Part shown: positions 56,419-64,000 of the stretch, one piece after another
Numbering within the stretch: position 1 is the first letter of the stretch
How the letters are laid out: each line of letters begins with the position of its first letter
NCBI GenBank assembly: GCA_013146195.2
Contig: CM028377.1
Coordinates: 6,734,239-6,798,238, forward strand
DNA from: Codonopsis lanceolata
Taxonomy: Eukaryota > Streptophyta > Magnoliopsida > Asterales > Campanulaceae
Length of the DNA: 64,000 nt
Direction: 5' to 3'
The notes under the pieces: generated by a model
Seen by the model: the letters and a program-made list of their open reading frames with translations, nothing else
Told to the model about the DNA's origin: nothing
The model's database searches: none
Translations under genes and position numbers: made by a program

Positions 56419-57559
56419 TATTTCCTCCCCAAGAAAAGTTAGGATGATTCCTCCAACCAGGATTATATGTGTTTGAGTAGGGATCATTCCTTGGCCTTTG
56501 AGGGAACATATTCATAGCATTAGCCTCTTCAGCATACATAGCACTTGATGGACAAAAATTAGTAGCAATGGAATATAATCCACATAAAGCACATGCTTCT
56601 TAAATTTGCCAATTTTCAAATTGAGCTTGTGTATTTGATTTTTCTTGAATTTGATATAGACTCCTATTTTTACCTCTAGCACTTTTCTGTTGAGAATTAA
56701 TACTTAACATCTCAAATAATTCCTCTAATGCTTCTGATGTCATTCTATTAATAGAACCACCAGCTGCACTATCAACCATAGTTTGTAAGCCTGACGAAAG
56801 ACCATGATAAAATTGTAGCACTAACACATGTCGAGCCAAATTATGATGAGGACACATAATGAGCAGATTTTTAAATCTATCCCAAGACTCATGGAATGTT
56901 TCACCTGGTTCATTTTGGAATGACATGATTTGTTTTCTATATTCAGTGAGAGATGCATGCTTGTAAAATTTACTCATAAACAAATCATATAGTTGAGCCC
57001 AAGTATAAACACTATTAGGTGTTAAGTTCATAAACCATCGCTTTGCCAGTTCTTTTAATGCACTGGGAAAATATTTCATCTTAATTTGATCTTCAGTCAA
57101 CCCTCCTAAAGGAAAAGTACTCATCATGTATTCATATTCTCTTAAGAAACTGACAGGATCTTCGTGAGGCATTCCATGAAAAGATGGTATCATGTTAAAA
57201 TAATGACCTTTTAGTTCGAAATTCCTTACAGCATCTGGCAAGACTAAACATAATGTCACTACACTTAATGAAGGTCTACTAAAGTCATTAATAGTTCTTT
57301 GATTTACTACCACTTCCATATTTCTTCTTACAGGTTCTTCTTCTCTTTGATTGCTGTTAACTGGGTTAACTAGATTTTCAGGATTTTGATTAATATTATC
57401 TTCCATTGTAGGATCAACCAGAGGATCCTCTTGATTCAATTGTTCTTGATTATCAGACTGGGAATCTAGACTTTCAAGATCTTCTTGATTTCTTCTAATA
57501 TTATTTATATCTTGATTTAGTTCTACCAATTTAGGATTCAAAGATCTACGACCGTGCAT
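56419..57559 (-). pseudogene. Athila element 2 gag
   Basis: From the ATG at 57559 (MHGRRSLNPKL) the frame is open for 319 codons to 56600: FELKGHYFNMIPSFHG, HEDPVSFLREYEYMM, MKYFPSALKELAKRWF, FHESWDRFKNLLIMCPHH, LQFYHGLSSGLQTMVD. After a TAA at 56600 the same frame continues with a knuckle-like CALCGLYSIATNFC and YNPGWRNHPNFSWG, then stops at the inserted Tekay 3' LTR. It is a different Athila family from element 1. Pol is missing, displaced by the Tekay insertion or lost in the gap. Confidence 0.88.
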
Positions 57560-57718
57560 AAAAATAAATTAAAACAATTTAAAAACAACTAACTATTAAA
57601 AATAAAAGAAAATCTTTTTGTATTTTTATTTTTATAAAAACTGAAAATTAAATTAAATTAAAAAATAAATTAAATTAAAAACTACGCTACCAACAAACTA
57701 ACAATGTGAACTAGCTTG

Positions 57719-57736
57719 TCCGCGGCAACGGCGCCA
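57719..57736 (-). promoter_or_regulatory. Primer-binding site of Athila element 2
   Basis: On the minus strand TGGCGCCGTTGCCGCGGA follows the LTR end GATCGATCA after six bases. It is close to the aspartate-tRNA PBS characteristic of Athila elements. Confidence 0.88.
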
Positions 57737-57742
57737 AAAACT

Positions 57743-59894
57743 TGATCGATCTCTTATTTTAATATTTTTCCTTACAAGTGGACAAGACTATTATAGAATA
57801 GTATTGGAAACAAGGGTCGAACCCACAGAGACAAGAGATCACGAACAGTACAATTTATTGATAGCAAATTATTAATCTAAGGGGGTTTTTATGATTATTT
57901 ATTCTAAACTACAATTGCTATTTAGGTGTTTAACTAATTAACAGTAATTACAGTTATGAAGATTTTATGGTAGGTGGCAATCTAGGATTCGGGTTTCACT
58001 TGTATCTCTTTTATGTTCAATTCATAATAATTATCATTCAATTTCTTGGGTTCGTTCACTAAAGATAGATATAGTCTGTTGAACTATTGGTTCAGCCTCC
58101 ATCCCCGCAACATTCATCCATTCTATATCCTAAACAAAAGAACATATAATCTATCTGTCACTTAGATTATGATCTATCTGTCACCTAGATCATGTATGAA
58201 CCTGGTCCCAACTTATCACTCTCGTGCATTGATAGGTCCAATTTATTGTGATGGTGAGCCAGTGTACGACATATGCACATTGGTCATGCAGTTATCCGCA
58301 CCTCTAGGCCTTTATTATTTGCGATTACATTCATTTGTTCAAAACGAAATAATCAAGGTTCTAAAAATCATTATGCAGCCGCTAGGCGGCACACTAGCGC
58401 CTAGGGGACCAGTCGAGGCGTAATCGGGGCCTAGGCGGGGCCTAGAATTAAGGCATAATTACCATTTTTTTGATAAATTACATCAAAGATCAAACACATT
58501 GACTACATTTTTTTTTTATATGTTTGTCATTTTATCAAACACTTGTCTATATTTGTAAAATGAACAAAAATATACCAACCTACCATTAATCTCAATTATC
58601 AACAACCCCAAAGTAATAAACCAGCCAAGTTTAAAACTAAAAACAAAAAAAAAATTACTCCACCTACCTATTGCCCCTACAACCCACAGTCTAGCACATC
58701 CTCTCTAATCCCTTCTCATTCTAAATTCTGAGTCTCAAGACAGCCCCCTTCTTCTTCGTCTTTTTTTCTTCGTCTTTCTTCTATCTATCTGGCAGACCGA
58801 CAACCCTTTTTTTTCCTTTCTTTTTTATCTTCTCTCTCTCTCTCTCTCCGGCAGACCGACTCTCATTTTTTCATCCTCCAATCTATTTCCTCCTAGATCT
58901 AACCCTTTAATCTATCCCCTCTCTCATCCCACCGAATATCCACAAAATGAAACCCCTTTTCTTTCTACCTCCCTCTCTGCCTCACCATTACCACTCCCCT
59001 TTCATTCTCCCGTTCGACCCCCCTTCCTTCTTTGGTCACCGCATGCCACAAAATCAAAGCTACAAAAATAAATTAAGGTCGAAGAGGTTTGACGTAGGCA
59101 CCGACTTGGTCGATTAGGCGGCAATTAATAAAGTCGCGGCGATAGAGAGGGGCCTAGCGCCTAGGCGGGGCCTAAACGGAGCTAGACGGGGAGTTTTAGA
59201 ACACTGGAAATAATAGAGGGATTGATAAACATCACAATCAACAAGAATTGAATTAACATAAATATGAATTAAAACATAAATTTGATACAAGTTACCTCCC
59301 ACCTCTTAGATTAAGGATATTTAGTTCATCATAGATAATGAACAGCACATGGAGATGAACGGAAACATGATTTGATCTTCAATACTTGAAATTACACAAT
59401 CTAACTATGTTATACAACCTAAAAACTATCTAAAATATATAAAAAAATGTTTCCAGCCGTTTTTCTATATATTAGGCTTTGGCATCCGATCTCTATTTAT
59501 ACCAGGGAGTTGTAATCCAATCGAATCACTTGTGAAAATACGAATATCACGCATTCTGACCACCTTGCGGTCGCAAGGTCTAGGGCACCTTGGGTCCGCA
59601 TGGTCTCCAGATTTCTGGCCTTTGATTTTCTAATGTACTGTCCACCTTGCGGGGGCAAGGTCTGAACCACCTTGCGACTGCAAGGTCTCCAGCTTGGACT
59701 TCCTTCGTTTCTTCTTCATTTTTCATCTTGGGCCCTTCTTGGAATTTGCATATAAAACCCTGGAGTTTTGCATATTTTCACTAAAAACCTTGAAACTTAC
59801 AAAACTCACTGAAAACACATATCAGTAGCCAAAAGCCTCGTGAAATAGCATAATTTAAGTCATAGAAACATATAAAATGGACGTATAAAATACA
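57743..59894 (-). mobile_element. 5' LTR of Athila element 2, interrupted by an hAT element
   Basis: On the minus strand it runs from TGTATTTTATACGTCC at 59894 to GATCGATCA at 57743. Removing the 853-bp hAT insertion and its duplication leaves about 1.29 kb. A TATA box (minus TATAAATA, 59494-59501) has GC-rich dyads such as ACCTTGCGGTCGCAAGGT upstream at 59562-59690. The outer end abuts Tat 2 protease sequence, the original target. Confidence 0.82.
58354..59206. mobile_element. Non-autonomous hAT-type element with 8-bp target duplication
   Basis: The 853-bp element has terminal inverted repeats CAAGGTTCTAAAA and (right end, reverse complement) CAGTGTTCTAAAA, followed at both ends by subterminal GCGCCTAGG/CCTAGGCGG repeats. 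The flanking 8 bp GAAATAAT are identical at 58346-58353 and 59207-59214. TIR form and 8-bp duplication indicate the hAT superfamily. The interior is T- and C-rich with CTCTCT runs and two GGCAGACCGAC words and has no transposase, so it would need enzyme in trans. Confidence 0.88.
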
Positions 59895-59898
59895 TCGA

Positions 59899-60790
59899 TT
59901 AGGCACCATCGAGCTGAAAGTTTTCATGGGCGATGGAGCACAAACTTGGACATAGATGATAACATTTTTGGTGATCGATCTCAAATCTACCTATAATTGC
60001 ATTCTTGGCGCCCCGGCTATGGCCAAGTTCCAAATGGTCACCTCCATCCCTCATCAAAAGGCCAAGTTCTATATCGAGGATGGAGTGGGTATCCTCAACA
60101 GCAAGCCACGGGCAATGTAGGAGTATGTCCGGGATTCCCAGCGGAAGAAACGAAAGCTGATCGTGGACATTCCCGTGCAAGTGGTCGCAGTCCCTAAGAA
60201 GGAGGCCACAACCAGGACTATCTCAGGCTCAGTCCCCATAAGCAATATCGAGCTCGGGGAATCCTCTGGAATAGCTGACCTCATGGAAACGGATGATGCC
60301 GAGCAAGCTCCGACACCAACGGTCTCTGTGCGAAAGGCCCGACATCCCACGTCACAAGATATTGAGATAGATACTCTATAAGTTTGAGATGAGCCTGAAT
60401 TCCGGCTACAAGGCAAATTGGAAGAGATCATCATCAATCCTGCTTACCTCGAGCAAAAAATCAAGATCGGGAAGGCCATGCCTCTCGAAACTCAGGCCAA
60501 ATTGATCAAACAACTCAAGAGCAACCTTGATGTGTTTGTATGGACGGTTGAAGACACGCAGGGAATTAGTGAGAGTGTTGCCCGCCACGACCAGAACGTG
60601 GATCCAACCTTTCCACCAATTCAACAACGGCCAAGGCAGTACTCCCCAGAGAAGAGTGTAGCAATCAAGATAGAGGTCGAAAAGCTCCTGAAAGCCAACA
60701 TCATCGAGGAGATCCAATATCCGACCTGGTTGGCCTACATGGTGATGGTAAAAAAAGGCCAATGACAAATGGGGCATATGCGTTGACTTC
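59899..60790 (+). pseudogene. Tat element 2 protease and RT N-terminal region
   Basis: The sequence resumes inside protease with LVIDLKSTYNCILGAPAMAK, followed by a linker rich in VAVPKKEATTRTISG-type sequence. It then reads YLEQKIKIGKAMPLETQAKL, VFVWTVEDTQGIS and KLLKANIIEEIQYPTWLAYM. Nonsense codons occur near 59955, 60120 and 60381, and the frame shifts near 60763. The preceding gag and 5' LTR lie on the far side of the Athila 2 insertion and are not in the window. Confidence 0.85.
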
Positions 60791-61480
60791 ATGGTCCTCA
60801 ACAAAGCTTGCCCGAAGGACTGCTACCCGCTACCGCGCATTGATGTGCTTGTTGACACCATAACCGGCTTTAAGATGTTCAACTTTTTGGATGCTTACTC
60901 AGGGTACCACAGAGTGAAGATGAACGAGCAAGATAAGGCAAAAACAACATTCCGAGCAGGCGGAGGTTTATACTGCTATAAAATGATGCCCTTCGGGCTA
61001 AAGAATGCAGGGGCCACTTATCAACACATGGTCAACAAGGTTTTTGGCTCACAGCTCGGCAGGAACATGGAAGCTTACATTGATGGCATGGTCATCAAAA
61101 CCAGAGCCCGCGATCACACTCTTGACGTGGAAGAGATGTTTACCAATCTACGCAAACCCAATATGAAGTTGAATCCGAGCAGGTGCGTGTTCGGGGTCCG
61201 AGCAGGAAAGTTTCTCGGATTCATGGTCAATCAATGCGGGATCGAGGCAAAACCCAGAAAAGATCCAAGCCTTGATCGAGATGGAGCAGCCGTACTGCAT
61301 CAAGCACATCCATCGATTAAACGACAGAGTCATTGCCCTTGGTTGCTTCATCTCCTGGTTAGCGGAGAAGTGCCTCCTGTTCTTCAAAGTCTTGCGCAGA
61401 AACAAAGGGTTCGAGTGGAACGAAGAATGAGCCACAGCCCTCGAGCAGTGCAGGGAATATCTTGGTAAGCCGCCCCTTCT
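60791..61480 (+). pseudogene. Tat element 2 reverse transcriptase
   Basis: RT blocks are NKACPKDCYPLPRIDVLVD, FNFLDAYSGYHRVKMNEQDK, YKMMPFGLKNAGATYQHMVN and LGRNMEAYIDGMVIK. The catalytic motif is Y-I-D-G where Y-x-D-D is required, so the second active-site Asp is lost. The frame stays open to 61468, but after GFMVNQCGIEAKP it no longer matches RT and has shifted. The element belongs to a Tat lineage different from Tat 1. Confidence 0.88.
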
Positions 61481-62285
61481 TAGCAGCCTTGTGCCTGGGG
61501 AGCCCTTATATGTGTATCTAGCGGCCATAGATCAGATTGTGGCTGTTGTTTTAGTTAGGGAGGAGTTAGGCATACAAAAACTTGTATATTATGTATCAAT
61601 GGCCCTCAGTCCTATTGAGGGTTGTTATTTTAATGTAGAAAAATTAGCCTACTAGCTTGTCATCGCTGCCCGAAATTAAGTGATTATTTTTCTGAACAAG
61701 TAATCATAGTTTACACAGAGGCGCCACTGCCTAAAATCCTGCACGAGCTCGATTCATCGGGTAGGCTACTCAACTAGTACATCGAGCTCACAAAATTTCA
61801 CATCGACTACCAGCCCAGGCAAGCAATCAAAGCTCAAGCCTTGGTCGATTTCTTGGTGGAGACAAGCTTCACTTAGCAAGAAGAATCTGAAGCTCAACAA
61901 CCAATAGAGCCCGGACATGAGCAGCTTCCATGGCCTCGACCGGCCTACTGTTATGACCTTTATGTGGACAGAGCAGCGAGCAAGGTCAGGAGCGGAGCTG
62001 TCATCCTTCTCATAGATCCCGACTAGGTCACAGAGTTCGAATTGGCCGTCCGATTCAAGTTCCTTTCCTCCAACAACGTGGACGAATGAGAATTAAAGAT
62101 TGCTGGTCTTGAGCTCGCAGCTGATATGGGCGTAGAAGCAGTCATAGTGTATCGGATTTATAACTAGTAGTGAACCAAGTCCAGGGAGAGTATATGGTAC
62201 ATCACCCTTCCTTGGTCAAATACTGCGAGCAGACTTCTTATCAAAGATCACCGAAGCAAGCCTAGCATTACTGAATTCGTCAGTC
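61481..62285 (+). pseudogene. Tat element 2 RNase H remnant
   Basis: Blocks similar to the connection and RNase H domains appear in several frames: the PLYVYLAAIDQ-like start near 61504, YDLYVDRAASKVRSGAV near 61950, and FKFLSSNNVDE near 62058. At least three nonsense codons break the frames. No complete domain survives. Confidence 0.7.
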
Positions 62286-63536
62286 ATGATCGAGCACTTG
62301 GAAACTCCGGCCATTAACAGACCAGTGATAATGGACATTGAGCCATCGGTCAGAAGCTGGATTGACGACTACAAGGACTACATCGAACAAGGAGTCCTCC
62401 CAGCGGATAAAGTCAAAGCCACCACAGTTAGAAGCAAAGTGTATCGATGCTCGGTAGTCGGGGAAATCCTATACAAGCGATCTATGGTCAGACATATGCT
62501 TCGTTGTGTCTCCCAGAGTTTAGTGAGGGTGTTCTGTATGAGGTCCACGAGGAAGAAAGTGGCGGCCATCTAGACCTAGGACCCTGGCAGAAAAAGTTCT
62601 ATGCGCAGGGTATTACTGGATTACCCTCGGGAGAGATGCAGAGAAATACGTCCCCGAATGTGACAAATGCCAACGGTACGCGGACATACCAAGGTTGCCC
62701 TCCACCATGCAAACTCCAATCGCCGCAGCCTGGCCGTTTGACATGTGGGGAATTGACATGATCGACTATTTAACAAAGTGGATCAAGGCAAAGCCGTTGG
62801 CTAGTATTTCAGCGGCGAATATCATCAAATTCGTCCACGATAAAGTATGGTGCCGATTCGGTCTCCCCCGGGAAATCATCTTCGATCATGGTACTCAGTT
62901 CTCGGATAGATTCACGGTAGAGTGTACGTGGCTGGACGTCAAGCATTGGCAGTCATCGGTTGCTTACCCATAAGGTAACGGCCAAGCAGAGGCCGGGAAC
63001 AAGCAAGTCTTCACGCTCTCAAGAGAAACCTGGAGGGGGGAGCAGGAAAATGGGTAGAAGAGATATCATTGACTCTATGGGAGGTCAGGACCACTGTCCG
63101 GGGTCCAACAAGGGAAACTCCATTCACGCTAACGTACGGATCCGAAGCTTTGATCCCCGTAGAAATGGTCTTACCTAGCTACAAAGTTTCCCGCTACAAC
63201 GAGCAAAACAATAAACTTGCCCAGGCAATAGACCTTGACCTGCTCGAAGAAAGAAGGCTGGATGCCCGACTAAGGATGGTCAACTACAAGCAATGAGTAA
63301 AGGCTCAGCACGATACGAGACTCCGAGGAAGAGCATTTACGGTCGGAGATTGGGTACTCAGAAAGATTAAGGTCACCGCTCATCGAGCAGAAAGAGGAAA
63401 GCTATCGCCTAACTGGGAGGGGCCTATTAAAGTTACAGGCATAGTTAGAGAGGGAACCTACACACTACGGACCCATGAAGGCAAAGACTTGAAGCATCTC
63501 TGGCACGTAGATCACTTAAAGAAATACTACCATTGA
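62286..63536 (+). pseudogene. Tat element 2 integrase
   Basis: The integrase begins around SVRSWIDDYKDYIEQGVLPA. The zinc-binding region is split over frames near 62540-62670. The core shows WPFDMWGIDMI joined directly to DYLTKWIKAKPLA, so roughly 18 residues normally between them are deleted. The second Asp is in IIFDHGTQFSDRF. The post-core reads PFTLTYGSEALIPVEM, and the end is DLKHLWHVDHLKKYYH, stopping at 63536. Several frameshifts make it non-functional. Confidence 0.85.
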
Positions 63537-64000
63537 GCAAGTCTTGATGTACAAACGGGCAAGATCCTCAGCCATGTTGAGGGTCATTATCATTTTATCA
63601 ATAAAAAGGCAAGTTATTTATATGTGTCAGTTCAAATTATTTTTGTCATTTATAAATTATTTTTGGATTTCTTAACAAAATTTGCTCGCAGGCCGAGTAA
63701 GTAAGGCCATGCCCAGTCAACCTTCTACTATATATGAGTATCAGTGAACATATCTTGTCCCCTTAGTGAGCAAGATAGGGCCTTGTCCGATTCGCGTATT
63801 GGGAAGTTCGCAAGTCCGTAGGGGCCAGGCCCACAAGTTAGCGACTAACTACCTTGGATTCCTATAGTGGCCGAGGAACACTATTAGTCGTATATCTCCA
63901 TACCTAGTTGATATACTAGCAACAACTTCGATGTACAAATTTCGGGTAGGGCCAAGCCCGGTTAGGTGGTCGCCGCTTAGAGCTGGGCTATGCCCGCTAG
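63537..64000 (+). other. Tat element 2 sequence downstream of pol, no gene
   Basis: Non-coding sequence with several short inverted words (GGGCCAGGCCCA near 63823, AGGGCCAAGCCCGG near 63951, GGGCTATGCCC near 63985). It should be the 3' untranslated region of the element. The LTR start cannot be fixed without the second LTR. Confidence 0.5.

Noticed and set aside
1..64000. tRNA and rRNA genes
   Set aside because: Only tRNA-complementary primer-binding sites were found; no cloverleaf-like or rRNA-like sequence was noticed by eye. A tRNAscan or Rfam search would settle this.

Overview
The window looks like nuclear DNA of a flowering plant, probably a eudicot. It has AT-rich spacers, GT-AG introns, a phytocystatin gene family, and dense nesting of plant LTR retrotransposons (Ty3/Gypsy Tekay, Athila and Tat/Ogre clades; Ty1/Copia SIRE clade). 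The species cannot be named from the sequence. Two 100-N runs (14012-14111 and 47406-47505) are assembly gaps. About 85 percent of the window is recognisably mobile DNA, and the only apparently intact host gene is one cystatin.

Region 1 (1-14011). A solo Tekay-type LTR (176-3016) with a perfect 5-bp target duplication sits in older LTR-like DNA. After a spacer comes a tandem triplication (about 4795-9997) of a minus-strand secreted cystatin. Copy 1 is open but has lost the conserved tryptophan loop. Copies 2 and 3 keep that loop but share a nonsense codon and each carry a second one. The third unit is cut by a minus-strand Tekay element (3' LTR 9998-12793, decayed integrase/chromodomain 12794-14011) that runs into the first gap.

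Region 2 (14112-20948). AT-rich DNA, a minus-strand Tat-family solo LTR (14959-16723), a C-rich possible first exon, a reticulon-domain exon, a frameshifted pararetrovirus-like RNase H fragment (minus), and the 3' end of a CACTA transposon with its subterminal repeat array ending at 20948.

Region 3 (20949-42367). A minus-strand SIRE-type Copia element (3' LTR, env-like ORF, RT/RNase H, gag remnant) is split by a plus-strand Tat/Ogre element (26597-41012). The Tat element is itself invaded by a second SIRE copy (29786-31954), and a deletion there removed the Tat protease and RT. It carries an antisense, intron-containing plant-mobile-domain gene and an unusual amount of potential RNA structure between integrase and 3' LTR.

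Region 4 (42368-64000). A plus-strand Athila element interrupted the SIRE gag (5' LTR, gag, protease, RT, then gap). A plus-strand Tekay element (47506-56418) lies inside a minus-strand Athila element (56419-59894), whose LTR holds a non-autonomous hAT element with a perfect 8-bp target duplication. That Athila element had inserted into the protease of a second, heavily mutated plus-strand Tat element that runs to the window end.

The observations that best deserve follow-up are: (a) a palindromic motif built on ATGTAGCTACAT dispersed through LTR, gag, env-like ORF and spacer of both SIRE copies; (b) a tandem array of hairpins with changing but still complementary stems upstream of the Tat 3' LTR; (c) two hairpins with CCC-GAAA-GGG tips just after the Tat integrase stop; (d) GC-rich dyads upstream of the TATA box in LTRs of three Gypsy clades; (e) the cystatin triplication, in which the open copy lacks the second inhibitory loop.
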